NCBI GenBank assembly: GCA_937138495.1 | Contig: CAKZPE010000032.1 | Span: forward strand, 62,001 to 126,000 | Reading direction: 5' to 3' | Length of the DNA stretch: 64,000 bases | Source: an uncultured Oceanospirillaceae bacterium | Lineage (GTDB): Bacteria; Pseudomonadota; Gammaproteobacteria; Pseudomonadales; Balneatricaceae | Shown here: positions 34,353-43,187 of the stretch, in pieces | Position numbering within the stretch: the stretch's first letter is position 1 | How the letters are laid out: each line of letters starts with the position of its first letter | Notes under the pieces: model-generated | The model's input: the letters and a program-made list of their open reading frames with translations, nothing else | Databases searched by the model: none | Told to the model about the DNA's origin: nothing | Made by a program: the position numbers and the translations under genes

Positions 34353-34946
34353 ATGTGCGCTATGAATATAAAGAATCAGAATGCCTCTGCAGAAGAGGTT
34401 CGCCAACTTACCGAAGACTGGGTTCGCAGCATGGTTGTCGGGCTTAACCTTTGCCCGTTTGCAGCGCCGGTACTGAAAGATCAGAGCCTGCGCTTTTTCG
34501 TGTCCGAAGCACGGGATGAGAAGGCCCTGACCGCGGATTATCTGCAGGAGCTTGATAATCTGATGCAGGCGGATGAGGCGGATATTTCCACGTCTCTGCT
34601 GATCGCGCCCTATATGCTGGCGGATTTTTATGATTATCTGGATATGCTGACCGAGTTTGAAATACTGCTGGAGCGGGCTGAGCTTGAAGGGGTTCTGCAA
34701 CTGGCCAGTTTTCATCCGGGTTATCTGTTTGGCGGTGTGCCGGCGGATGATATCAGCCACTGGACAAACCGTGCGCCATACCCGACGTTCCATATTATCC
34801 GTGAGGCGCAGATGAGCCGGGCGCTCACGCACTTTAAGAATCCGGAAGAAATTCCGGCGCGGAATATTCAGCGGTTAGAGAAGTTGGGCCGTGAAGGGCT
34901 GATTAAACGTTTTCCGCCGTTTGCGGATTATGCTGACGGTGAATAA
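34353..34946 (+). CDS. DUF1415 family protein
   Basis: A protein of 197 residues matching DUF1415: TEDWVRSMVVGLNLCPFAAPV, LIAPYMLADFYDYLDMLTEFE, LQLASFHPGYLFGGVPADDISHWTNRAPYPTFHIIREAQMSRAL. Conserved Cys, His and Asp suggest an enzyme, but none is known. GGGTAAC lies just before ATG 34353; the frame opens further upstream at TTG 34326 and ATG 34362 is an alternative. A short gene follows after 26 bp. Confidence 0.87.
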   Translation: MCAMNIKNQNASAEEVRQLTEDWVRSMVVGLNLCPFAAPVLKDQSLRFFVSEARDEKALTADYLQELDNLMQADEADISTSLLIAPYMLADFYDYLDMLTEFEILLERAELEGVLQLASFHPGYLFGGVPADDISHWTNRAPYPTFHIIREAQMSRALTHFKNPEEIPARNIQRLEKLGREGLIKRFPPFADYADGE

Positions 34947-34972
34947 TTATCCGAACAGGAAACAGACCGGTC

Positions 34973-35191
34973 ATGCGGGCAGTTTTAAGAGAGAAAATTA
35001 TCGCCGTATGCGATAAAAAGATTGCTGCGAAAGGCCCGGATGTGGGGCTGTCATTTTATGCATTTTTTGCCAATAAAAATGATGACCCTGAGTTGCTGAT
35101 GGAAGCGGCGATCTGGTGGATTAAGCAGCATCAGCTGGACCATTTTGAAAAGGCCCGTAAGATCAGGGCCATGGTGGAACAGCGGTTATAA
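34973..35191 (+). CDS. Small conserved protein, DUF6500-like
   Basis: A 72-residue soluble protein: MRAVLREKIIAVCDKKIAAK followed by a conserved FYAFFANKNDDPELLMEAA stretch and a basic helix. It resembles a family of about 70-residue proteobacterial proteins of unknown function that I believe is catalogued as DUF6500. Probably co-transcribed with the DUF1415 gene. It ends two bases from the convergent diguanylate cyclase gene with no terminator between them. Confidence 0.72.
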   Translation: MRAVLREKIIAVCDKKIAAKGPDVGLSFYAFFANKNDDPELLMEAAIWWIKQHQLDHFEKARKIRAMVEQRL

Positions 35192-35192
35192 A

Positions 35193-36710
35193 TCAGTGAC
35201 GCTGATTAAAGATCATGACCTGATTACGGCCAGCAGACTTCGCTTTGTACAGCGCCTGGTCCGCCTGTTCAATCAGTGCTCTGGGGGAGCTGCCATTGGC
35301 CGGCATCAGTGTCGATATTCCCAGACTGGCGGTTACCTTGTCCGCCACATCGCCGGTGTGCGGGATTTCCAGCCGGTTAATATTATCGCGAATGTTTTCG
35401 GCCAGTATTTGTGCCCCCGTCAGGTCGGTTTCGGGTAACAGAATGCAAAACTCTTCACCGCCGTAACGGCTGACAATGTCCTGAACCCGGCGGGCTGAAT
35501 CTTTAATGGCTTTAGCAACCTGACGCAGGCAGTTATCGCCGTTCAGGTGTCCGTAGTGATCGTTATAGGCTTTGAAATAATCAATGTCGAGCAGTATCAG
35601 CGATAAACTTTGTTTAGAGCGCTGACTGCGCCGCCATTCCATTTCCAGTGTCCGCTCAAATTCCCGGCGATTATATACCTGCGTCAGGTTGTCGATGCTG
35701 GCTGCCCGGGCCAGCAAGTCATGGGAACGTTTAAGTTGCAGAAGAATGCCGATGCGGGCCTGGATAATGGCCGGGTTACGGTGCTCCAGCAGGTAGTCTG
35801 CGGTGCCGGCGTCGTACAGCGACGCTTCCATTGTGTCGTCCAGCTCCGGGCCAATACAGGCCAGAGGAATTTGCTTTTCCCGCAGGAAATGGTTCAGTTC
35901 CAGACAGCGTTCCGCCAGATTATTGTCCGCCACCGGCTGGTGGATCAGTACCAGATCCGGGCAGTGGTCTGATGAAACCAGCTGTTCTTTGAGTGCCGGC
36001 CAGGATTGCGGTAACAGCAGGTTGTAGTTATCCCGTAAAATCGATAATACATTCCAGAGCTTGTGACTGGCATCCTGCCCGTAAACCGCGATGGTCTGGC
36101 GTTCTTTATGCCGGGATGTTGGCTGGTTATCCGGGCTGTTAACGGTTTGTCCCTGAAAGAATTCAATAATGTTCTGATAATTTTGCAGGCCCACCATGCG
36201 GCGCCCGTCACTGCTCTGAATCGCCGGGGTGCGCATGCCGAAGTTGCCGGTTTCCCACTGTGTCTGCCAGTCATGCAGAATGCTTTCACAGGTTTCGTTG
36301 GCTTCAAGTTCTGTGGTCAGGCCACAACTTTCCAGTGCATTAAAGATAACCGGTGAGTCGGCAATATCTTTACCTTCTATCCACAGGTTGCGGTACAGGG
36401 CCTGGCGAAAACACGCAAGGTTGTCGGGGGCGGTCTGACCGATGGCAATGACGCAGAGGCTGGGAAAGTAGCTGTCGCTGCGATTGGGAGGCAGGGTGAT
36501 GGAGATGTCCGGAATGCGGTTACGGATATCAAAGATGTCGCTGGCCGTTTCCGACATGCTTTCCGTTGCACTGGCATAGCTGCTGATATCAGTGGTGTGC
36601 TCCACTAACCGCCATTCTACTTTTTTCAGCAGATTATGGCTGCTGAGCAATTCATGCAATGCATAGCTGAAAGGGCAGTTTAAGTCGCCGTAAACGATAT
36701 AGTCAGCCAT
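35193..36710 (-). CDS. Diguanylate cyclase with N-terminal DsbA/FrnE-like domain and receiver-like middle domain
   Basis: A 505-residue three-part protein. Residues about 1-190 look like a DsbA/FrnE-type thioredoxin-fold domain: YGDLNCPFSYALHELL at the active-site position has CPFS (single Cys), and MRTPAIQSSDGRRMVGLQNYQNIIEFF gives the cis-Pro loop and final helix. Residues about 205-325 look like a degenerate receiver (IAVYGQDASHKLWNVLSIL, PDLVLIHQPV). Residues about 340-505 are a GGDEF domain with LLDIDYFKAYND, the inhibitory RVQD I-site and intact GGEEF, so it should make c-di-GMP. No signal peptide or membrane segment: cytosolic. The redox-type domain may be the sensor. The assignment of the first two domains is by pattern only. 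Confidence 0.82.
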   Translation of the reverse strand: MADYIVYGDLNCPFSYALHELLSSHNLLKKVEWRLVEHTTDISSYASATESMSETASDIFDIRNRIPDISITLPPNRSDSYFPSLCVIAIGQTAPDNLACFRQALYRNLWIEGKDIADSPVIFNALESCGLTTELEANETCESILHDWQTQWETGNFGMRTPAIQSSDGRRMVGLQNYQNIIEFFQGQTVNSPDNQPTSRHKERQTIAVYGQDASHKLWNVLSILRDNYNLLLPQSWPALKEQLVSSDHCPDLVLIHQPVADNNLAERCLELNHFLREKQIPLACIGPELDDTMEASLYDAGTADYLLEHRNPAIIQARIGILLQLKRSHDLLARAASIDNLTQVYNRREFERTLEMEWRRSQRSKQSLSLILLDIDYFKAYNDHYGHLNGDNCLRQVAKAIKDSARRVQDIVSRYGGEEFCILLPETDLTGAQILAENIRDNINRLEIPHTGDVADKVTASLGISTLMPANGSSPRALIEQADQALYKAKSAGRNQVMIFNQRH

Positions 36711-37030
36711 GGATATTCCTGCCGTTCGTAATTAATGAGTTGCCGTCCCTGGAATACCATTAACGGTATTCAATAGTATTCTATATCGGCAGCGCAGAAG
36801 AAAATCCAGCTTTTTCACAGACTTAATCTTTTTAACCGTCGATAACCGTATTCAGAAACCCGTATTCGGCGGAGGGATGAGTATTTGTGTTTATCAATAT
36901 AAACGTACTACAAGATGTGTGAGTATTGAGCTAAAATTAATTTTTTGCACACAGAACCGGCGTGGGAATGCTGGCAAGCGGGATGTGAGTTGTACCTGAC
37001 TGACAACTAAACAGGGGAAGGAAAAAGACT
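36711..37030. other. Gene-less spacer with inverted repeat and GTATTC repeats
   Basis: Upstream of the DsbA-GGDEF gene, GAATACC-ATTAAC-GGTATTC (36752-36771) is a perfect 7-bp inverted repeat. GTATTC recurs at about 36775 and, as CCGTATTC, at 36846-36853 and 36860-36867. These could be sites for one regulator. The rest is A/T-rich without an ORF. Confidence 0.45.
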
Positions 37031-37312
37031 GTGCTGATCGAACGCAGAGGGAAGGCAACCGGTAAACAGAACCGGAGAGCGACAGATAAAAAGGGTGTGG
37101 CGACCTGTGATATGCAGGGTGATCTTTGGGAGCTGGACGCATTATTTCTTGGCTACATGAAAGCCATGGTGCAGGGTTGGTGCGGAGGTTCAGTACCGGC
37201 GGATGTGATGCAGGGCCTGAAGAACTACGGTCATTATCAGGCTGAGGGATACATTATGCGGGCAGAGCCGAAGAATAACGGCCGTATTCTGCTTCAGATT
37301 GAAAAAGATTAA
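37031..37312 (+). CDS. Small hypothetical protein
   Basis: A 93-residue protein with a basic N-terminus (GKATGKQNRRATDKKG) and a central LDALFLGYMKAMVQGWCGG. GTG at 37031 has AAGGA about eight bases upstream; a later in-frame ATG at about 37112 is possible. No family recognised. It is followed by a good terminator, which supports a real transcript. Confidence 0.55.
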   Translation: MLIERRGKATGKQNRRATDKKGVATCDMQGDLWELDALFLGYMKAMVQGWCGGSVPADVMQGLKNYGHYQAEGYIMRAEPKNNGRILLQIEKD

Positions 37313-37328
37313 GCCCCGAACAGATACA

Positions 37329-37357
37329 GAAAAGGCAGCCACTGGCTGCCTTTTTTT
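37329..37357. terminator. Terminator between the small gene and phoU
   Basis: AAAAGGCAGCCA-CTGGCTGCC plus T-run: GGCAGCCA/TGGCTGCC-type stem with A/T flanks, usable in both directions; ends the pst-phoU transcript on the minus strand. Confidence 0.85.
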
Positions 37358-37371
37358 GTGGACGGGTTTTA

Positions 37372-38115
37372 TCAGCCTTTTCTCTCATCGGCGTCATGCT
37401 GACGGACCGTTTTTTTAATGTCGCTCAGGCTGCTGTGGCGCACATCGGTGCCGCTGACCAGGTAGATCAGGTGTTCAGCCATGTTACGGGTGTGATCACC
37501 GATCCGTTCCAGGCTGCGCAGTACCCAGATTACATTCATCACGTTGGAAATAGACCGCGGGTCTTCCATCATGAAGGTTACCAGTGTCCGCATGGCTGTA
37601 CGGTATTCCTGATCGACTGACTTGTCTTTCTTGGCTACTTTGTAGGCCATTTCAGCGTCACTGCGGGCAAATGCGGTCAGGCAGTCCTGCAGCATCTGGC
37701 GGACCAGATTGCCGATGTGACGGACTTCCTGGTAACCGCGCCCTTTACCGTTGTCTTCTGCCAGTTCGATGGCATGACGGCAGATACGGCTGGCTTCGTC
37801 GCCCATGCGTTCCAGATCACTGATGGTTTTGCTGATGGCAATGATCAGACGCAGGTCAGCGGCGGCGGGCTGACGGCGGGCAATTATACGGGTGCACTGT
37901 TCATCAATCATCAGTTCCATGTCATTGATGATCTGGTCATTCTTCCGGGCCTGTTCAGCCTGTTCTGCATCGCCTTCAATCAGGGCTTCAATGGCATCGT
38001 TAACCTGACGCTCAACAATGCCACCCATGGCCAGCAGCTCGGTACGGACCTGTTCCAGTTCGTCGTTGAACTGTTGGGAAATATGCGTGCTGTGGTGATC
38101 CTGTTCGTATGTCAT
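37372..38115 (-). CDS. phoU: Phosphate signalling protein PhoU
   Basis: A 247-residue protein made of two three-helix PhoU repeats. Metal-binding type motifs are visible: NDQIINDMELMIDEQCTRIIARRQPAAADLRLIIAISKTISDLERMGDEASRI and DPRSISNVMNVIWVLRSLERIGDHTRNMAEHLIYLVSG. PhoU links the Pst transporter to PhoR and limits phosphate uptake and PhoB activation. It is the last gene of pstCAB-phoU, 14 bp after pstB. Confidence 0.95.
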   Translation of the reverse strand: MTYEQDHHSTHISQQFNDELEQVRTELLAMGGIVERQVNDAIEALIEGDAEQAEQARKNDQIINDMELMIDEQCTRIIARRQPAAADLRLIIAISKTISDLERMGDEASRICRHAIELAEDNGKGRGYQEVRHIGNLVRQMLQDCLTAFARSDAEMAYKVAKKDKSVDQEYRTAMRTLVTFMMEDPRSISNVMNVIWVLRSLERIGDHTRNMAEHLIYLVSGTDVRHSSLSDIKKTVRQHDADERKG

Positions 38116-38129
38116 GAAATATTCCTCTG

Positions 38130-38969
38130 TTATCCGTAACGACCGGTGATGTAGTCTTCAGTCTGTTTTTTCGCCGGATTGGTGAACAAAGTATCTGTGA
38201 CACCAAACTCGATCAAGTCACCCATGTACATAAAGGCCGTGTAATCTGACACCCGTGCAGCCTGCTGCATGTTGTGTGTCACGATGACAATGGTGAAGTC
38301 TTTCTTCAGTTCATGGATCAGTTCTTCGATTTTCAGGGTGGAAATCGGATCCAGTGCTGATGCCGGTTCATCCAGCAGCAATACCTCAGGCTTAACGGCG
38401 ATGGTACGGGCAATCACCAGACGTTGCTGCTGACCACCGGACATACCCAGTGCACTTTCGTGCAGACGGTCTTTTACTTCGTCCCACAGGGCGGCAGATT
38501 TCAGTGCCCATTCAACGGTTTCATCGATAACACGCTTTTTGGTTACGCCCTGAATACGAAGGCCATAGGCAACGTTTTCATAAATGCTTTTCGGGAACGG
38601 GTTTGGCTTCTGGAATACCATGCCCACCCGGCGGCGCAGTTCTGCTACGTCAACGGCGCGTTCGTAGATGTTCTGGTTATCCAGAATAATTTCCCCGTTG
38701 ATCTGGCAGCTGTCGACCAGGTCGTTCATGCGGTTGAAACACCGCAGCAGGGTTGATTTACCGCAACCGGACGGGCCGATGAAGGCGGTTACCCGGTTTT
38801 TAGGGATCGTCATGTTCACGCCATGCAGGGCGCGCTTATCACCGTAGTACAGCTCCAGATCGTTGACGGTCAGGGCAACGGTTTCATCTTCCAGACGCAG
38901 AGTCTGATTCTGACGCTGCATAGCCGAAATATCGATCGCGTGGGTTTTTGCTTCAGTAGTCATAGTCAA
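38130..38969 (-). CDS. pstB: Phosphate ABC transporter ATPase PstB
   Basis: A 279-residue ABC ATPase with Walker [11 protein letters not shown]-loop [10 protein letters not shown], signature MSGGQQQR, Walker [15 protein letters not shown] and the switch His in [22 protein letters not shown] phosphate-type PstB with a short extra N-terminal segment (about 25 residues). It energises PstA/PstC. It sits 15 bp after pstA. Confidence 0.96.
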   Translation of the reverse strand: MTMTTEAKTHAIDISAMQRQNQTLRLEDETVALTVNDLELYYGDKRALHGVNMTIPKNRVTAFIGPSGCGKSTLLRCFNRMNDLVDSCQINGEIILDNQNIYERAVDVAELRRRVGMVFQKPNPFPKSIYENVAYGLRIQGVTKKRVIDETVEWALKSAALWDEVKDRLHESALGMSGGQQQRLVIARTIAVKPEVLLLDEPASALDPISTLKIEELIHELKKDFTIVIVTHNMQQAARVSDYTAFMYMGDLIEFGVTDTLFTNPAKKQTEDYITGRYG

Positions 38970-38984
38970 TATTCTCTGTTCGGC

Positions 38985-40673
38985 TTACATTTCAAGCGCT
39001 TTATACTTTTCGCGTAGATGATTGCGGATCGCGATGGCTGACAGGTTCAGCAGGGCAATCACGGCAACCAGCAGCAGAGCAGTTGCGTATACCAGCGGAC
39101 GGGCCGCTTCAACATTCGGGCTTTGGAAACCCACATCATAGATGTGGAAGCCCAGGTGCATAAATTTCTGGTCCAGATGGATGTACGGGTAGTTACCGTC
39201 CAGCGGCAGGCTAGGCGCCAGCTTCACTACGCCTACCAGCATCAGGGGGGCAACCTCACCGGCAGCACGGGCAATTGCCAGAATCACACCGGTCATCATT
39301 GCCGGGCTGGCCATTGGCAGGACAACGCGCCACAAGGTTTCGAATTTAGTGGCTCCCAGTGCCAGGCTGCCTTCACGGACGGCCCGCGGAATTCGGCTCA
39401 GGCCTTCTTCAGTTGCAACGATAACAACAGGAACGGTCAGCAGTGCCAGTGTCAGGGACGCCCACATCAGACCCGGTGTACCAAAGGTCGGTGATGGCTT
39501 GGCTTCCGGGAAAAACAGATCATCAATGTTGCCGCCCAGGAAGTATACGAAGAAGCCCAGACCGAATACACCGTATACGATGGACGGTACACCTGCCAGG
39601 TTGTTTACCGCGATGCGGATCAGGCGGGTCACAAAGCCCTGCTTGGCATATTCACGCAGGTAAACCGCAGCGACTACACCGAAAGGGGTGACCAGAATCG
39701 ACATCAGGATAACCATCATGACGGTACCGAAGATCGCCGGGAAAATACCGCCTTCAGTGTTGGCTTCCCGTGGGTCTTCGCTGACGAATTCCCACAGTTT
39801 GGCGAAGTAATGGCCGATTTTTTCAACGAAGCCCATGTTGTTAGGACGGAAGATCCGCACCACTTTAGACAGTGAAATTTCAATTTGCTGGCCGTTTGCC
39901 ACTTCAGCCACATAGCTGTCGCGGTTGAACAGGGTGTACAGATCCAGCAGTTCCTGCTGCAGGCCTTCGTACTCGGCGTTCAGCTCATTGCGGCGGTTTT
40001 CCAGCTCGTCGTAGCGGGACTGGTCGGTGACACCGTCCAGCTCCAGTGCACGGCCTTTCAGGCGCAGACGTTCCAGTTCGTAGTTAATGGCACCGATACG
40101 GTGCTTTTCGATCTGGTAGATGTCTTCCTGAATATCCAGTGCCCGTTCAACGCGGTTTTCAAAGTCGTTCCACAGGGCTTCATATTCAGCGGTTTTGTCG
40201 TAGCCATCGTAGCTGCCGACAACATTGCCGTTTTCTTTCAGTGCCCGCAGGTAACCGTAGAAGTTACCCCATTCGCGACGTTCAGCCGCAAACAGCATTT
40301 CAGGGTATTCACGGTCTGACAGGTAATAGTCGATGGACCAGGTAAAGTCGGCCCGGTTAACGTCGCGGTTACCGATTTTAATCAGGCTGCGTACCATAAA
40401 TTCCTGATCACCTGGCAGGTCATTACCGGCTTCACGTAACTGGATAGTCGGTACGTCTTCAGACTGAACCACTTCACCGATCAGCTGGGTGGTTGAGCCG
40501 TTAACGGTGCTGTTGGCCTGCATAATGTCTGCTGGCCAGAAATGGCTCAGACCACGCACAGCGATCAGTGCCAGCAGGCCGATAACCATGATGATACAGA
40601 TGGCAACAGCACCGGCATTTAACCATACCCATGGCGAGCCGGATTTTGTCCATTCACGAAAGGAGATGTTCAT
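38985..40673 (-). CDS. pstA: Phosphate ABC transporter permease PstA (long form)
   Basis: A 562-residue permease, about twice the length of E. coli PstA. One N-terminal helix (about 15-40) is followed by a large insertion of about 260 residues, probably periplasmic, rich in Glu/Arg heptad-like sequence (LDIQEDIYQIEKHRIGAINYELERLRLKGRALEL, YDELENRRNELNAEYEGLQQELLDLY), which predicts a coiled coil. The C-terminal 280 residues are the normal permease core with the EAA-like loop EEGLSRIPRAVREGSLALGATKFETLWRVVLP. It pairs with the long PstC. Confidence 0.93.
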   Translation of the reverse strand: MNISFREWTKSGSPWVWLNAGAVAICIIMVIGLLALIAVRGLSHFWPADIMQANSTVNGSTTQLIGEVVQSEDVPTIQLREAGNDLPGDQEFMVRSLIKIGNRDVNRADFTWSIDYYLSDREYPEMLFAAERREWGNFYGYLRALKENGNVVGSYDGYDKTAEYEALWNDFENRVERALDIQEDIYQIEKHRIGAINYELERLRLKGRALELDGVTDQSRYDELENRRNELNAEYEGLQQELLDLYTLFNRDSYVAEVANGQQIEISLSKVVRIFRPNNMGFVEKIGHYFAKLWEFVSEDPREANTEGGIFPAIFGTVMMVILMSILVTPFGVVAAVYLREYAKQGFVTRLIRIAVNNLAGVPSIVYGVFGLGFFVYFLGGNIDDLFFPEAKPSPTFGTPGLMWASLTLALLTVPVVIVATEEGLSRIPRAVREGSLALGATKFETLWRVVLPMASPAMMTGVILAIARAAGEVAPLMLVGVVKLAPSLPLDGNYPYIHLDQKFMHLGFHIYDVGFQSPNVEAARPLVYATALLLVAVIALLNLSAIAIRNHLREKYKALEM

Positions 40674-40702
40674 TTGTCTTCAAATCCTCAGTCACACTCG
40701 GG

Positions 40703-42979
40703 TTACAGTGAACCGTATTTTTTACGCAGGCTCTGGCGGACCAGCTCTGCAAGGGTGTTTACAGCAAAGGTAAACAGGAAGAGTACAAAAGCTGCCAGGA
40801 ACAGAATGCGGTAGTGGGAGCTGCCCACTTCAGATTCCGGCATTTCCACAGCGATATTGGCCGCCAGGGTACGCATACCTTCAAAGATATTCATATCCAT
40901 GATCGGCGTATTACCGGTTGCCATCAGTACGATCATGGTCTCACCGACTGCACGGCCCATACCGATCATTACCGCCGAGAAAATACCCGGGCTGGCGGTT
41001 GGCAGTACCACACGGGTCAGGGTCTGCCAGGGCGAGGCACCCAGTGCCAGTGAGCCGAAACTCAGGTGCTTAGGTACAGCGAAAATGGCATCTTCGGTAA
41101 TGGAGAATATCGTTGGGATAACCGCAAAGCCCATCGCAATACCCACCACCAGGGCGTTACGCTGGTCATAGCTGATGCCCAGATCATCGGTAATCCAGGC
41201 ACGCATATCGCCGCCGAACAGGATGCTTTCAACACCGCTGCTCACGGATAAACCAAACAGGGTGGTGAGGATGATGACCGGAATCAGTAACAGGGCGTCC
41301 CATCCGTCCGGAATCATGAAGCGGATCTTTTGTGGCAGCTGTGCCCAGCTGAAACCGAATGCAACCACGGCCAGCGGCACAATGATCAGGCAGGTGAAAA
41401 TGCCTGGCAGATTATCTTCCATGAACGGTGCCAGCCACAGGCCTGCCAGAAAGCCCAGAATTACGGTGGGCAGGGCTTCCATCAGCTCGATAAACGGCTT
41501 CACCTTACGGCGCAGGGTCGGCACCATGAAGTACGCGGTGTAGATGGCACCACAGATTGCCAGCGGGGTCGCCAGTAACATGGCATAGAAAGCGGCTTTC
41601 AGGGTACCGAATGCCAGTGGCATCAGGCTGTATTTCGGTTCAAAGTCGTTGTTGGCTGCGGAGGATTGCCAGATGTATTTGGGCTCGTCGTAGCCTTCGT
41701 ACCAGACTTCTTCCCATAACGCGCTCCAGGATACATCCGGGTGCTCGTTTTCAATTTTATACAGGGTCAGCATGTTGTCCTGCTCAGTCAGCAGGGCATT
41801 GGCACGTGGTGCAAAGGCAATCATATCGATTGGCTTATCAGACAGTTTCTCTGAAAGTGCAGTACGGTGAGCGGTTGAGTTGTAGATCCTCAGGGTGTTG
41901 TCAGTATCGACAGTCGCGAAACCTTTACGGCGGTGTTCAGTGGTCAGATCGACCAGTGGAGCGTCTGCACCTTCGAACTCACGGATTTTGGTCAGTTGCC
42001 ACAGGTTCTGGTCGTCGCGCACCAGGAACCACTGGGATACTTTACCCAGGTCGTTGCCCAGCAGCAGTGCGTTACCGCCCAGCAGCAGGTCAAAGGTGGT
42101 GATGCTGCCATCGGTGGCATCCAGCAGCTGACTAACGGCCGGACCCTCACTGTTACGTAAGTCCAGTACTGCGACTTTACCGTTATTTCCGGCAATCAGG
42201 ATCCAGCGGCGGTCGGGCATCAGCAGCACTTTGGTCGCGTCAATGTTCAGTTCCGGCAGGTGCTGATTGTCGGTTTCGATCTCAACTTCATCGCCAAACA
42301 GACTTTCTGACAGAGTCAGTGCGGCTGCGTTCAGGTCATTTTTACCGCCGCCGACCAGTAGGAAGTCGCTTTCTTCGCCGTTAATAGCCAGCAGGTCGAG
42401 CGAGGTGTCTGCCACGTCGATCGGTGCTTCGCCTAATGGATAGCTGACAGAGGGGGTGATGACACGTTTGCCGTCCGGATACTCAGACTTGTATTCGTGC
42501 TTGAATACCAGTGCCTGACCGTTGCTCAGGCCCAGCGCAAAAATGCGGCTGCTTTCTGAGGCCAGGGCAAAACTGGTGACACTGGCACCGGCCGGGATGT
42601 CTGCCTGAACCTGTTTCATCATCGCGCCGGTGCGGCTGTTGAAGAAGTTCATCTGGCCAAGGTCAGTGACCCGCAGGCCGATTTCTGCCTGTTCTTCCAG
42701 GGTCAGGTACAGCGTTTCGCCTTCACCGGGTGCGGGATAGGCTTCGACTGCCTGTTCGTTGTCCTGCCACTGGTGGATTTTAGCGGAGTTAAACAACGGC
42801 TGTACTTCATACAGCAGGTAAAAGAAGATCAGCAGAATGGCGATGATGACACTGATGCCGCCAAAGCCAATAAGGCTGCTTGCTATCTTGTCTTTGAGCG
42901 CACGAAATTTACGGCTTCGCTTTGCAGAGGCCGTATTGAAATCAAGGTCTGGAATCGCAGAACTATTATCTGTAGTCAT
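40703..42979 (-). CDS. pstC: Phosphate ABC transporter permease PstC (long form)
   Basis: A 758-residue permease. After a first helix (about 35-60) comes an insertion of about 400 residues with WD/beta-propeller-like sequence (SESSRIFALGLSNGQALVFKH, DRRWILIAGNNGKVAVLDLRNSEG, GNALLLGNDLGKVSQWFLV), probably periplasmic. The last 300 residues are the normal membrane core with ALPTVILGFLAGLWLAP and SEDAIFAVPKHLSFGSLALGASPWQTLTRVVLPTASPG. PHO boxes lie just upstream of its start. Long PstC forms are known in marine gammaproteobacteria. Confidence 0.92.
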   Translation of the reverse strand: MTTDNSSAIPDLDFNTASAKRSRKFRALKDKIASSLIGFGGISVIIAILLIFFYLLYEVQPLFNSAKIHQWQDNEQAVEAYPAPGEGETLYLTLEEQAEIGLRVTDLGQMNFFNSRTGAMMKQVQADIPAGASVTSFALASESSRIFALGLSNGQALVFKHEYKSEYPDGKRVITPSVSYPLGEAPIDVADTSLDLLAINGEESDFLLVGGGKNDLNAAALTLSESLFGDEVEIETDNQHLPELNIDATKVLLMPDRRWILIAGNNGKVAVLDLRNSEGPAVSQLLDATDGSITTFDLLLGGNALLLGNDLGKVSQWFLVRDDQNLWQLTKIREFEGADAPLVDLTTEHRRKGFATVDTDNTLRIYNSTAHRTALSEKLSDKPIDMIAFAPRANALLTEQDNMLTLYKIENEHPDVSWSALWEEVWYEGYDEPKYIWQSSAANNDFEPKYSLMPLAFGTLKAAFYAMLLATPLAICGAIYTAYFMVPTLRRKVKPFIELMEALPTVILGFLAGLWLAPFMEDNLPGIFTCLIIVPLAVVAFGFSWAQLPQKIRFMIPDGWDALLLIPVIILTTLFGLSVSSGVESILFGGDMRAWITDDLGISYDQRNALVVGIAMGFAVIPTIFSITEDAIFAVPKHLSFGSLALGASPWQTLTRVVLPTASPGIFSAVMIGMGRAVGETMIVLMATGNTPIMDMNIFEGMRTLAANIAVEMPESEVGSSHYRILFLAAFVLFLFTFAVNTLAELVRQSLRKKYGSL

Positions 42980-43029
42980 GGTTCTATCAGCACTATCGGA
43001 ATTAATGGCGGCTAAGATATACCAGCTCT

Positions 43030-43047
43030 ATTACAGTAATGTTACAG
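43030..43047 (-). promoter_or_regulatory. PHO box upstream of pstC
   Basis: On the minus strand CTGTAAC-ATTA-CTGTAAT shows two CTGTNAN heptamers 11 bp apart, as required for PhoB dimers, oriented toward pstC. Confidence 0.7.
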
Positions 43048-43049
43048 AG

Positions 43050-43067
43050 CTGTCATAAAACTGTTAC
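43050..43067 (+). promoter_or_regulatory. PHO box on the opposite strand, back-to-back with the pstC box
   Basis: On the plus strand CTGTCAT-AAAA-CTGTTAC matches the PHO consensus at 17 of 18 positions. It points toward the 3' end of pstS, opposite to pstC, two bases from the pstC box. Confidence 0.7.
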
Positions 43068-43128
43068 CTATAAGGCCCAGTGAAAAAATTTCATTCTGCT
43101 GGCATGTTTTCAGAAGCCTCAGAGACAA

Positions 43129-43154
43129 AAAAAGGAGTCATCAGACTCCTTTTT
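43129..43154. terminator. Terminator between pstS and pstC
   Basis: AAAAAGGAGTC-ATCA-GACTCCTTTTT, an 11-bp stem with T-runs on both strands, lies 34 bp after the pstS stop. It probably makes pstS expression higher than that of the permease genes. Confidence 0.87.
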
Positions 43155-43187
43155 CCAGTGGACCTTGCGGTCTGAAGGCTGTGAAAC

